Of a stretch of DNA of 64,000 nt, positions 9,706-20,790 are shown piece by piece; the stretch's first letter is position 1; the number at the start of each line of letters is the position of its first letter. The notes under the pieces were generated by a model. The model saw only the letters and a list, made by a program, of their open reading frames with translations. It was not told the origin of the DNA and did not search any database. Made by a program: the position numbers and the translations under genes. Source of the DNA: Armigeres subalbatus (taxonomy: Eukaryota > Arthropoda > Insecta > Diptera > Culicidae); NCBI RefSeq assembly GCF_024139115.2, contig NC_085139.1:18580821-18644820 (forward strand), given 5' to 3'.

Positions 9706-11066
9706 ATGGAAGCAGAGACTATGGGAGGTGGTGAGCCACCAAAAGAGGTTCGCACACGGTTTTACCAGGCATCTTCGCCTGGCCCTTTGGTTGTTTACTT
9801 TCGGCAGAAAGCGAAAAGCCTAGATTTTCTCGGCATCAAACGAGACTTGACGCGTCGTTTTACGAAGCTTAAATTCAATCAAATCAACAGAAACAAGCTA
9901 CGCATCACCGCACCTACATACCAGGTGGCGAATGAAATTGCTGGCGACAGGGCGTACAACATTCAATATTTAGTTTATGTCCCCTCGCGGGAGGTCGAAA
10001 TAGAAGGTGTGATCAACGCAGCGAGCTTAACTTGCAAGGATGTGCTTGCAGGGAAAGGTCGCTTAAAGAATGCCCTGCAATCTACCGTGGATATCCTGGA
10101 CTGCAAGGAATTGCATTCAGCAACCACAGTAGATGGTAAAAAGGTATATGCTAAGTCAGGCTCGCTTCGGGTGACGTTCGCCGGTTCGATGCTCCCAAAA
10201 TATATAGATATCGAGAATATGTTGTTTCCGGTGCGTTTGTTTGTACCAAGGGTATTTAATTGTACCAATTGCAAACAATTAGGTCACACTGCCGAGTTTT
10301 GTGACAACAAACCACTTTGTGGTAAATGTTTCCAAAGACATCGGGAGGATACCTGCCAGCAACAAGCCACAAAATGTGCTTATTGTGGTTTGGATCCTGC
10401 CCATGGTTTGCAAGATTGCCCGGTGTACAAAAGACGCACCCAAAAAGTGAAGCGCCCGTTGGTACAGCGCTCCAAGCAGTCTTATGCGGAAATGGCTAAA
10501 GCGCAAGACACATCCGCCACTGCCACCGCAAAGACTGCTTTTCAGCTGCCGTTCAAGTAAGTGACTATTATGATTCCATCTCCATTGATGAATCGGACTC
10601 TGACGCAGCCGACATGGATGATTCTTCGGAGGTACACGCGCCCGAAAAGAGGAAGCAACCGTCTTCCCAGGATCGCGCCGAAAGAAAACAAAAGTCATCC
10701 ATAAAGGCTTGGCAAAATCTGAAGGTAATGGGGATTACTTAAATTCCGAAGCAACCAGTCTTCACTGCAGATCCCTGCTGCTCTAAGACATTCCCGCCAT
10801 TGCCTAAAACCGATGTTCCTAAGAAACATCCGGCTAGGATTATCAATGAAAAGGAAAATGCTACTCGCACTTCCGAAAAGAGAATCTCGTCCAAGCGAGG
10901 ATTGATATCCTTTAAGGACCTCGTGGACCGCTTTTTGAATCTTTTCAATATTCCAGATTCATTGAGGCCAATCATTGACCTCTTCATTCCAACAGTAGAA
11001 AGTTATCTGAAGCAATTGACTGTTTCATGGCCCCTTCTTGCAGAAATTGTATCTTTCGATGGATAA
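9706..11066 (+). pseudogene. I-like LINE ORF1 (gag-like, three zinc knuckles)
   Basis: The first ATG is at 9706. The intact first part runs to 10560. CCHC knuckles lie around residues 186-240: CTNCKQLGHTAEFC, CGKCFQRHREDTC and CAYCGLDPAHGLQDC. An acidic stretch (SISIDESDSDAADMDDSSE) follows in another frame from about 10565, so a small frameshift lies near 10555. A second frame change near 10745-10795 leads to a C-terminal segment (from about 10800) ending at the TAA at 11064. That stop overlaps the ORF2 start. Such proteins bind LINE RNA. Confidence 0.7.
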
Positions 11067-14000
11067 TACGGCCATACAAGATACAATCACTGTGCTGCAG
11101 TGGAACTGTCATAGTCTAAAAAATAAATTGGACGTGTTCAAGTTTTTGATTCGCAATTCCGATTGTGATGTATTTGCTCTCTGTGAAACATGGCTTTCTT
11201 CTGAAGATGAAATCAACTTCCACGATTTTAACATTATTCGCCAAGATCGGGATGATCATTATGGTGGCGTTCTTTTGGGGATCAAAAGCTGCTACTCCTT
11301 CTACAGAATTCCCATTCCGACTGTTCCCGGCTTAGAAAACGTCGCATGCCAAGTAAATGTGAAGAATAAAGGTCTTTGCATAGCTTCAGTGTACATTCCT
11401 CCAAATGCCTCTATTAATCATCGACATTTTTGGAGCGCAGTCTCCCTCCTATCATCTCCAGTATTGATATTGGGTGATATGAACGCACATGGTATTGGAT
11501 GGGGCGAAACGTATGACGATTATAGAGCGCCTATTTTCTATGATTTGTGTGACGATTTCAATATGAATATTTTGAACACTGGTGAAGTAACTCGAATAGG
11601 ACCAAATGGTCAACAAAGCCGTATTGATCTGTCTTTATGTTCTAATTCACTATCGTTAGATTGCACGTGGAAGGTTATCCAAGATCCCCACGGTAGTGAC
11701 CATATGCCGATAGCCACCACCATTAAAAGTGGCTATCAAGAATCTGAACCAGTTAATGTTCCTTTCGATCTCACGAAGAACATTGACTGGCAAAAATTTG
11801 CATCGGCGGTAAAAATTGGTATTGAATCAACTGATATTCTTCCGCCACTGGATGAGTATCGATTCCTTACCGAATTGATTCATAAAAGCGCACTGGAAGC
11901 TCAGAAACGACGCGTTCCAAGTACATCTGTCATAAGAAGACCAGCCACTCCTGGATGGGATGATGAATGTACTAAGTTGTATTCTGAGAAATCTGATGCC
12001 TTCAAACACGGAAGGTCCGAGCTTTTTGAAGAGTATTTGAGGCTTGAAAGAAAGCTCAAAAATCTTCTCAAGGCTAAAAAACGTAGCTACTGGCGACGTT
12101 TTATCGAGGGACTATCGCGAGAAACCTCAATGACAACACTTTGGAAAACGGCCCGCAACATGCGGAACCGCATTTCCACCAACGAGAGTGAAGAATACTC
12201 CAACCGATGGATATTCAATTTCGCAAAAAAGGTCTGTCCAGATTCCGTACCAGCAGAACCGCTATTTCGAGAATCAGTCACTGATCCCGGTTCTTTGGAT
12301 GGGCCATTCTCAATGCTGGAACTATCTATGTCTCTTCTTTCATCGAATAACTCTGCTCCGGGATGCGATAACATCAAATTCAATCTTCTTAAAAATCTCC
12401 CAGATATCGCAAAAAGACGGTTACTTGACCTGTACAACTGTTTCATGGAGTACAACATCGTACCACCAGAATGGCGACAGGTCAAAGTAATAGCTATTCA
12501 AAAGCCTGGGAAACCAGCGTCTGATTACAATTCCTACCGACCGATTGCCATGCTTTCATGCATGAGAAAATTATTGGAAAAAATGATCCTTTCAAGAATC
12601 GACCATTGGGTTGAACAAAATGCATTACTCTCAAATACTCAGTTTGGATTTCGTAAAGGTAAAGGAACAAATGATTGTCTAGCGTTGCTCTCTTCAGATA
12701 TACAGCTGGCCTTTGCGCACAAGGAGCAATTGGCTTCAGTATTCTTGGATATTAAGGGCGCTTTTGATTCAGTTTCCATGTCAGACAATCTGCACAGTAA
12801 TGGATTGCCCGTTATTTTGAATAATTTCTTGTACAATTTGTTGTCAGAAAAACAAATGAATTTTACACTCGGCACTCTGACAACTTCCAGAAATAGCTAC
12901 ATGGGTCTTCCCAAGGTTCATGTTTAAGTCCCTTGCTTTATAATTTCTATGTTAAAGATATTGACAATTGTTTGGAAGGACAATGCACGCTCAGACAACT
13001 TGCAGATGATGCCGTGGTCTCTCTAAGAGGTCCAAGTGCAGCTGTCTTGCAAGGACCATTGCAAAGTACCCTAGATAATCTGACTGTTTGGGTCAGACAT
13101 TTGGGGATCGAGTTTTCACCGCAAAAAACTCAGTTGGTTGTGTTTACTAAGAAGCGGTACCCTGCTCAACTGAAACTAAAGCTGTTGAATGATGACATCA
13201 ACCAATCTTTATCTTCTAAATACCTTGGGGTCGGGTTTGATTCTAAATGCACCTGGAGACTTCATTTTGAGTATTTGATAGAGAAATGCCGGAAAAGGAT
13301 CCATTTTCTACGTTCTATCTCCGGAACATGGTGGGGTGCTCACCCGGAAGTCCTCATCAAACTCTATAGAACGACTATTCCCTCTGTTTTAGAGTACGGC
13401 TCCTTCTGCTTCCTCTCAGCAGCTGATTGCCACCTTATCAAATTGGAACGAATTCAATATCGTTGTTTGCGTATTGCCCTTGGCTGTATGCATTCAACGC
13501 ATAACATGAGCCTGGAGGTGCTTGCTGGAGTCACTCCTTTAAAGCACCGTTACTGGGAGCTCTCATTAAGAATACTAATCAAATGTGGAACAAGTAACAC
13601 ACTTGTCTTACACAACTTCGATAATATGCTTGAACTGGTTCATCGGTCAAGATTCTTAAGAGTTTATCTCAACTACATATCGTCAGATCTTTGTCTTCCA
13701 TGTTATACTCCCCCTCGAGTTGACTTCACCAATGACAGTTTCTCAATTGAATACGATCTGTCCATGAAACATGCTATTCAAGGAATACCAGATCACCTTC
13801 TAAATCTTTCTATTCCCTCCATTTTTTCTGAAAAATATGAACATGTCAATTGCAACAACAGATACTTCACTGATGGTTCTCGCATTAACGGATCCATTGG
13901 CTTTGGTGTTTTCAATGTAACTTCAACCACCTTCCGAAAACTTCAGAAACCGTGTTCGGTTTATGTTGCTGAGCTGGCAGCAATTAACTTCGCTTTGGGG

Positions 14001-14710
14001 ATAATTTCCAATCAGCCCGTAGACCATTATTTCATCTTCTCGGATAGTCTTAGTTCTATCGAGGCACTCCGGTCGATGAAACCTGTTAAGCACGCATCTT
14101 ACTTTCTTACAAACATAAGAGAGCAGATGCGTGTTTTGGTCGAAAGATCATTCAAGATTACCTTTGTTTGGGTCCCTTCTCACTGCTCAATCTACGGCAA
14201 TGAGAAGGCAGACTCGCTAGCAAAGGTGGGCGCACAGGAAGGAGAGGTTTATGATAGACAATTCTCGAGCAACGAGTTTTTCCCATTAGTCCGTCAGAGT
14301 ACTCTTCAAAGTTGGCAAAGAAATTGGACACACAACGAACTTGGACGGTGGCTATTTTCTATAGTTCCAAAAGTTTCTGGGCGAGCGTGGTTCAGAGGTG
14401 AGGACTTAAGTCGAGGCTTCATTCGCGTGATGTCGAGACTTATGTCAATCACTATTCACTAAATGCACATCTGTACAGAATAAACCTTGTCGATAGCAAC
14501 TTATGTAGGTGCGGAGCCGGTTATGATGACATCGATCACGTAGTTTGGTTCTGCTCGGAAAACGACGTCTCCAGAGAGCAATTATTGGATACCCTAGTGG
14601 CCCGAGGTAAACAACCCTTCCAGGAGATAAGAGGTGTTTTGGGGGATCGTGATGTGGTCTATATGCAAGCCATTTATAGTTTTCTTTGTTCCTCTGACAT
14701 AAAAGTCTAA
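11059..14710 (+). pseudogene. I-like LINE ORF2 (endonuclease, reverse transcriptase, RNase H)
   Basis: ATG 11059 overlaps the ORF1 stop in the 8 bases ATGGATAA. The endonuclease (about 11080-11740) shows LQWNCHSLKNK, CETWLS, GDMNAHGIGWG and SDHMPI. The reverse transcriptase (about 12470-13260) shows SYRPIAMLSC, FGFRKGKGTND, VFLDIKGAFDS and LADDAV. RNase H (about 13855-14240) shows FTDGS, ELAAINFAL, SDSLSSI and WVPSHC. A terminal CRCG...H...C motif lies at 14500-14560. A single-base deletion near 12912, just before the polymerase active site, ends the first frame at 12927. A second near 14447 separates the last 85 codons. Confidence 0.8.
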
Positions 14711-15099
14711 TACTTTTGTTTTTTTCTTTTCTTCAAAGTTTTTTTTTTTGTTTTGTCTCTGTCTGTCTGTCCCGTAGAGCGCCGTAGCTCTGGCCGTCCG
14801 GAAGATGCTCCCATTCGAACCATTCTTCGAGCACGACGACACACCACATCGTCCCCGACGCCAAATGACCGGATGAGCTGCTGAAATTCATTGATTATGA
14901 TGATTCCCTGATTCCCTAATCCTAATCCCCGTCCATCCTTAAACATTGTAAACCTAACCTCGAGTCACCACGAGTACGTTGGCTTATTTCCCTCTCTTAC
15001 TAATTTAATAATAAGATTATGTCGATTGTACATATCTCAAAGAAACGTGGCTCCGTAAAGTGTTATACACGCCTATTTGGTAAAACGAAACTGGAAAAA

Positions 15100-15182
15100 A
15101 AACAACTGTCATTTTTGTTAATTTAGCTTGCATGCGTGATATAATAAAAATGACAGTTGTGCGTTACTTCCGTATCGAGAGG
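15100..15182 (-). repeat. Inverted relative of sequence at 9320-9353
   Basis: ACAACTGTCATTTTT (15103-15117) and AAAAATGACAGTTGT (15146-15160) form a local hairpin. Read on the minus strand, 15181-15146 gives CTCGATACGG, a short variable piece, then GCACAACTGTCATTTTT, which closely matches plus-strand 9321-9353 in front of the I-like LINE. The same short repeat family thus flanks the LINE in opposite orientations. Confidence 0.55.
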
Positions 15183-15309
15183 GGTGCCCCCGAAAACGCG
15201 AGCACTTTGAAACTTGGATTCCGTGAGGAGTGACCTTAAGACACACATGTACAGTTAAGATATTTAACAAAAAAAGAGGAAATCTTGCAAATCGGTCCAT
15301 TCGTTCGTG

Positions 15310-15440
15310 ATTTATATTTCCTCGTCAACCGTCTCTAGACGCATGTGCTGTGGAGTGTGAGTTCCATTCCCTGTCCCTGTCCGTTGTCTCAAGCTAGATC
15401 ACCTGTCAAACTGTCTGTCATGCTAGATGTTAAGTGTTCA
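15310..15440 (+). repeat. Dispersed repeat, copy A
   Basis: The segment shares CTAGACGCATGTGCTGTGGAGT, TTCCATTCCC, TGTCCGTTGTCT and GCTAGATGTTAAGTGTTCAG with 50603-50755. The order is the same and the spacing differs. The repeat class is unknown and there is no coding potential. Confidence 0.55.
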
Positions 15441-15763
15441 GCCTGTGCGACCTCTGGTCGAAGACGGTGATTCTGTCTTTTAAAAGTCTCATTAGAATAT
15501 TGAGTGTTATCGACAAATACAGATTGAAGATTTTCTCAAGCCATGCTCCTTTGGCGCAGAACTATTCCCTTAGGCAGATCAACATCAATGTTTGTAGAAG
15601 TGAGCGTTTTCCAATTACGTTTCGATTAATATCATTCATAACTCTTGATCAATTTAAACTCCGTGGATATATTGAAAGCCTTGAGATATTATTCCAACAG
15701 CCAGCCATCGCAAGTTTCAAACATACAAAAATCGGTAGCTCGGGCGGTGGAATTTTAAAACCG
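15441..15763 (+). other. Open frame of unknown meaning
   Basis: An open frame of 112 codons (15434-15772) covers this stretch and ends close to the start of a dispersed repeat also found at 28229. I recognise no domain. It could be the end of a decayed mobile-element protein. Confidence 0.25.
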
Positions 15764-16036
15764 TTGGACTAATTGGACATACACCGGTGTAAGACGACTT
15801 TCGAGACACAAACTATAATGTGAGTTAGGAGATGACGAGTTCTGCTTTAATCAGAGTGGCTCAAAGTATCAGACGCCCGGTTAGTTTCCGGCGTAACCCA
15901 AACCCACATCTATCTACCGCTAGCACTAGATTTGAGCTAATTTGTCCGTAGTTTGAATTATAGTTAAATGCTAAATTTTCATCAAAAACGAGCATTTGTG
16001 GTTTTAAGGAAAAGTTATCAGGCAATTTTATCAGTT
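15764..16036 (+). repeat. Dispersed repeat B, copy 1
   Basis: From GGACTAATTGGACATAC (15767) through GGAGATGACGAGTTCTGCTT, TCTATCTACC(G/A)CTAGCACTAG and AGCATTTGTGGTTTTAAGG to AGTTATCAGG, the segment matches 28230-28482. By eye the identity is about 90%. In both places an ORF ends near the left edge, so this may be the 3' end of an unrecognised transposon. Confidence 0.65.
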
Positions 16037-16240
16037 CAATAAAAGTTAATTGCCTATATTCCGGATATTAAACCACCTGACTTGGACAATTATTTACAAT
16101 GTTCTGAAAACTCATATATGAATATGTACATTATGTGGAAGATACTGATTTGAAAAATGTATTGGAAGTAACCACTTTTCCTTCGATGGAATCCCTTTTT
16201 TTAAATCAATATCTTCCACATAATGTACATTTGTATTTGA
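16037..16240. mobile_element. Degenerate copy of the palindromic tRNA-like element
   Basis: The segment starts GTTCAAT(A)AAAG..TAATTGCCTAT like the element at 28807, and contains TACAATGTTCTGAAAACTCATAT, the GGAAGATA segment, GTATTGGA(A)GTAACCACTTTTCC and TTCGATGG. A short inverted copy then follows (AAATCAATATCTTCCACATAATGTACAT at 16204-16231). The tRNA-like centre is lost. Confidence 0.6.
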
Positions 16241-16455
16241 GATGGTCTATCTGACAAATAGTCTTAATAGAAATAACAACTTATTACCTACTAGTTTAAC
16301 AATCGTTTAACCCGATTTACAAAACGTATGGTTGGTTCGTTGAACTTGAATATATCTTCGCGGCCGTAAATGTGCGAATACATGCCGAGATCGGTTCATT
16401 GTATCCGAACACCGTTCGATGGAAGCGTGGTTGTAGCAAAGTAGTATTCCGCAGC

Positions 16456-17440
16456 GATCTTTTTTTTTTTTTTTTTTTTTATCTTTATTTTTGAGATTTT
16501 CAGCCCGCGGCTGGTTCATCTCATGAGATAATATTTCACAACAATTAAATACAATGCATTCTGAATAAAATTAATTATTTTTTCTTGGATCGTGTGTTGT
16601 ATACTTTCCAGTCCGAATGACAATTTTTTCCACTATCACCAGCATCAGCAATAACATCACTGCACGATCTTTTGGGAATATTGTCTTCTTGATTATCGCT
16701 TGTTGTTGCAGATGCAGTAGACAATCGCCTCTTCGCGCTGGCTCCAGTACCGGACTCTATGAAGTTATCAGTTTGTTCGTCACCATCACCGTCACTGTCG
16801 TTGTTGTTTTTCTCTTCGTCTTCATAGTCGTCCTCATCGCTTTCGCTTGCATCGGCTCGCATCGGCGGAGGGTCGCTATTGTGTTGTTTGTTGGATGATG
16901 ATGTTGAAACCGTCGCTGCTGGAGGACGCGTTTGGGATTGGTTTTGTTTTTGTCCAGTTACAAGCGTGGGCTCGTCATCGATAACGATACGAGATGGTAT
17001 TGCTTTCTCTAGCATCATTCGCACCACTCTTACACCATTTGCTACTCCCGGAAAAAGTTCTTCCACGTCTCGTTCTGTACGGAGATAACTTTACCATATT
17101 GCTTTAGGCAATCCGATATGGTTTCATTCGGCATTCTCGGAGGAAGATCATGAATCCTCAATGTAGTGGTGGGACCATCTACGTATACCGGAATATGATA
17201 GAATACGCCGAGACGGTGAAATGAGTGTTTGAGGTGATGTTCTTTTTGTAGTCGTGCGGCTACGCCTGCGCTGTTCATCTCAACAAACACACAGTCATTG
17301 AGGTTGTGCAGTTGGATGCTTTTCACATCAGCCATGTTAAGCTTGAGAGATTCCTCAAGAAACTGCTTTACCTGGGCCAAAGGAGGGCGTCTCGGGAGGA
17401 CACTGAAATCCACGACAATGGTGTTCTTCCTGTGCGACAT
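16456..17440 (-). mobile_element. LINE ORF1-only retroposed copy with poly(A)
   Basis: On the minus strand an ORF1-like coding region (17440-16575) is followed by a short 3' tail and an A-run (T-run on the plus strand, 16459-16480). No reverse transcriptase lies between the ORF and the poly(A), so this looks like an ORF1-only or internally deleted LINE transcript copied back into the genome. Confidence 0.6.
16575..17440 (-). pseudogene. LINE ORF1 pseudogene (acidic C-terminal half)
   Basis: The N-terminal part (17440 to about 17050) reads MSHRKNTIVVDFSVLPRRPP and contains an RNA-binding-like fold segment (TLRIHDLPPRMPNETISDCL). A single missing base near 17055 shifts the frame at NETWKNFF; the reading continues as PGVANGVRVVRMMLEKAIPS. 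The C-terminal half has long Asp/Glu/Asn runs and ends NTRSKKK. Full length would be about 288 residues. I recognise it as a mosquito LINE ORF1 type but do not assign a clade. Confidence 0.6.
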
Positions 17441-17501
17441 ATTACGCTAATTACACTTTGTTTTCGTCACTAGGTATACGAAATTTTGTTGGTTATTTAC
17501 G

Positions 17502-19000
17502 TCAACTGTGCGGGAAACGTCTGTCACGCGCGAAAGACAATTGTCGACTGTGCAGCGATCTATTCGGTAAATGGAATTCCATCATAGATATAAGATCGGA
17601 GGCATCAGTCTCCGCAGCCAATAGTTTAGCAACAAACAAAGATTGCTGTATTTTTCGTCGATTTTCCAGTGTGTCTAAACCTAGAAAACGACATCGTTCA
17701 GGATAGGGCGGCAAGTTTTCAGGATTACCCCACGGTAAAGATTTAAGCGCTGAACGTATCAATCTCCTTTGTACTCGCTCGAGTCTTAACAGAAATTGGT
17801 ATGAAGTAGCCTTGCATAAGAGGTAAAAAACCATGGTATTATTCCTTTGGTATTTTACCTCTTATGCTGGGCTAGTTCATAACAGAGTATGGTATCAATA
17901 ACAGAATTATGCGTGGCTGGTTATAATCTCCACAAACTAGAACAGCATCACCAGACGAACATTTCTCACACAGCTCATTCACTGATCAGGGCTACGATCA
18001 CAACGGAAAACATTGAACCGTGATCCAAACAGCTGTTGTGCAGTTGTGTCTCGGTCATGATGATCGCGTCGAAGTTACTGTAGGATGCCACCAGCAGCAG
18101 GTTGTCAATTTTCGTCCTCAATCCACGTACATTTTGGTAATACATTCAGAAGACATCATTCGAGTCGAATAAATTTCATTCCATCATTTACGTTTGAGCA
18201 ACGAGAAACAATCTTCTCTATATCTTTCTCGTTGATCATCGCAGCCAGAATGTTGGTGTCGGCTCTGCAGGTATGATTGAGGGAATGGAAAGATCATCAA
18301 AATCAATCGCCTTTGTGTCTTTATTCGCTGAATGGTCGTATTGCTTGGCCAAAATCACCGCGACGACGTTTAATGCTTATTCTTGGCCAGACGAGTGTCC
18401 TGTTTTGGCTTGGTACAGTGATCGTTATCGAAAGCATTGGACCAGTGTTTTGTACCGGTACAGAAGAGATGTTGTCCACTTTTTTGCTTAGCACTTCAAC
18501 CATGCTAGATGTGGGGAATAAAGTGAGTCTGAAAAATGTATTTGCATTTGTTGGTTACATTGATGGATAAAGTGGAACGTATTTCTTATTTCATGATTAA
18601 AATAATTTAAAAATGACATTAATATAGAAAATGATAACGAATTTGAAATTCAATCGTAGTTGGCATTTGAAATGCCAGCATACTAAGAAGCTAATGAGAA
18701 GAAATTTGAAATTCAATCTCAGTAGGCTGACAGGAATTCTAGATGATTCGAACGGTGAAAATAAACGATCATTCAGTGTTATGTTTTTGAGGCGTGAACA
18801 TGCGAATTATCCTTCGGTGTTTCGCGCTTGAAGACGGATTTGCTTGGCTACGACACTAGATAATTGTTGCAATTGCGTAACAAGGCTATTAGAAACCGTT
18901 GATTCGGAAGGACTTAAATCAGTAACATAAGCGCGGATGCTTCTACCGTTCAGCGTGGGGGGCAGATAAACAATACTTTGCCTTGAGCAAATATGTTCTT
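17502..19000 (-). mobile_element. Decayed LINE remnants, 5' to 3' on the minus strand
   Basis: In minus-strand order: traces of an ORF1 (18980-18170, for example RAYVTDLSPSESTVSN), an endonuclease start near 18150-17990 (YYQNVRGLRTKIDNLLLVAS, then FDAIMMTET), and a C-terminal reverse transcriptase segment 17834-17502 (LERVQRRLIRSALKSLPWGN). Much of the endonuclease and the polymerase core are missing. Several stops and frame changes show decay. It ends just upstream of the ORF1-only copy at 17440 but is a separate insertion. Confidence 0.6.
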
Positions 19001-19097
19001 ACATGCTCGTAGGTTTATTCCACATCATTGCTGGCTAATGTAAAAATAAGCTTCATAGAAACCGCAGCGTAGTCTTTATAGATTACGAGATGTATAA

Positions 19098-19265
19098 CTT
19101 GATATAATGTTAAGCGTCAACTTCGACATCAAGATACTCCTTATCATAGATTTATCCTGATGAAGCTTGTAGTCGGAATTGGCTCTCAAAATAGTGTTAG
19201 ATACATTCTCAATATTTTTAAAGATACTGTAATTTTTTTTTTAGATTTTGTAACATATGTAATTA
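19098..19265 (+). repeat. Dispersed repeat C, copy 1
   Basis: The stretch with TCAAGAT(A)CTCCTTATCATAG, TTATCCTGAT and TGTAGTCGGAAT..GGCTCTCAAAATAGTG through AGATTTTGTAACAT matches 30845-31000, about 85% by eye. No ORF is present. The class is unknown. Confidence 0.6.
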
Positions 19266-19885
19266 GAGGTGTGCGCCGGTTCGAAAATCGGCGGTGGCAG
19301 CGTTTGTCAGTATTTTGGTCGGTGGCGGCGGTAGCGTGAATCGGCGTGGAGATTTTTTACGTTCGTTTCTTGAAGACTTCAACGGAAGAATCTTTTGAAA
19401 TTAGAAGTAAAAATCTGATGAACTTGTCTCGAAAATTCTCTGAGCTTCTCGAAGATATTCATTTGAAAAATATTTTCGGATTTTCCATGGCAACTACTAT
19501 GAAGTTTTGGGAATTCTTTGGAATTTCCAAGGAAGCACTTTAGAAATTGTTTCAAGTTTCAAAGAAATTCTTCAAATTTTCAGCGGGAGATTGTTCAAAA
19601 TGTGGACATCTACATAAAAATTGGATTTCAACGGCAAATTGTTCGAAATTTTTATAGGAAATTCATTGGATTCTATGGAAAGTTCTTCGGAATTTCCATG
19701 GTGAATATTACGAAACTTTAACCAAAATTATTCAGAACTTTACGTGATTTTTTAATTTGTTTATGGGAAACCGTTTGGTATTTCAACGAAAAAAAAAAGA
19801 TTTTTGAAGGAATTTCTTTGGATTTCTACAGGGAATTTTTTGTCCATAAGAAATTCTTCGGAAATTCAATGGAAAATTATTTAAA
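19266..19885. repeat. Degenerate GGAAATTCTTTGGAATTTC repeats, left block
   Basis: After a GC-rich head (AGGTGTGCGCCGG, then GGCGGCGGTAGCG), the DNA consists of many diverged units built around GGAAATTCTTTGGAATTTCCA. The same array with a similar GC-rich tail (GGCGGCGGTAGCGCACACCT) is seen at 23090-24830. Open frames in it are fortuitous. Confidence 0.6.
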
Positions 19886-20402
19886 AAAACGAAGGCCATT
19901 TGGCCGAATGATACGTTAAGTTGAAAATCATCAAGCCGAATTGTATTTGACCGAAATGAACAGATATTGTTGTATTGTGAAAAATGTTTCGCTTATCCAA
20001 GAATCTTTCATTAGCCTCTAATTAGTGGAACCAATATTTCATCTACCCAACATTTCGACACGGGGATTGGTTCTTCTTTAGGGGCAACATACTGTCGTTT
20101 TTATATAATTTTCAGTATTTTCCCCCAAATGAAGATATAATCCCCGGGTCGAAACGTCGAGTAAATAAGATATTCGTTTCACTAATTACAGGCTGAGTAG
20201 TCGTTAATAATAAAATACAAAATAATCATTAGTAATACAACAGTGCTATATGATTGAGGATATTCTGTATCAAATAAGCGCATAAATTGATATGAATGAT
20301 TGTTTTTGCTCCTTTTACGTACAAAGTATCACAGCACTGTGTATAAGATTTCCCGGATTAGACCAAGAAAAATCTGGTCACTTTAGGCTAGGCCAAAAGT
20401 CA
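19886..20402. mobile_element. Old repeat debris with a small inverted-repeat element (20016-20190)
   Basis: Around 19893 there is an old TTTGGCCGAA-type unit, like the 17-bp minisatellite at 48.6-49.5 kb. Bases 20016-20065 (CTAATTAGTG, then CATTTCGACACGGGGATT) are mirrored by 20140-20190 (AATCCCCGGGTCGAAACG, then CACTAATTA), forming a MITE of about 175 bp. The rest shows nothing recognisable. Confidence 0.55.
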
Positions 20403-20790
20403 TCTAGTCATCTACAAAACGCTTATAAGACCGGTAGTTCTCTACGGACACGAGACCTGGACGATGCTCGTGGAGGACCAACGCGCACTGGAAGTTTTTG
20501 AAAGGAAAGTGTTGCGTACCATCTATGGTGGGTTGCAGATGGCGGACGGTACGTGGAGGAGGCGAATGAACCACGAGTTGCATCAGCTGTTGGGAGAACC
20601 ATCCATCGTTCACACTGCGAAAATCGGAAGACTGCGGTGGGCCGGGCACGTAGCCAGAATGTCGGACAGTAATCCGGTGAAAATGGTTCTCGACAACGAT
20701 CCGACGGGAACAAGAAGGCGAGGTGCACAGCGGGCAGCGCCTCCGCAGACTGCGTGGTTGGCGAAGTTCAGCCATGAACCGAGCTGAATG
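20403..20790 (+). mobile_element. RTE-like LINE 3' fragment
   Basis: The plus strand encodes the C-terminal part of an RTE-type LINE polymerase: VEDQRALEVFERKVLRTIYG, then RLRWAGHVARMSDSNPVKMV and LDNDPTGTRRRGAQR. This is the same region as in the fragment at 130-235. The frame ends at 20787 after a shifted tail. The 5' portion with the catalytic core is missing. Confidence 0.65.

Larger units (their letters stand above)
9360..15090 (+). mobile_element. I-like LINE, nearly full length, frameshifted
   Basis: The order is GC-richer leader (about 9360-9705), ORF1 with zinc knuckles (9706-11066), and ORF2 with endonuclease, reverse transcriptase, RNase H and a terminal Cys/His motif (11059-14710). 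A 3' untranslated region of about 380 bp follows, with AATTTAATAATAA near 15005. RNase H in ORF2 and the style of ORF1 fit the I group. Both ORFs are broken by small frameshifts, so the copy is inactive but fairly young. The exact ends are not certain, because no target duplication was identified. Confidence 0.75.

Noticed and set aside
16617..17088. Plus-strand hydrophobic open frames that look like membrane proteins
   Set aside because: They are antisense to the acidic Asp/Glu-rich LINE ORF1, which produces Val/Phe-rich readings on the other strand.
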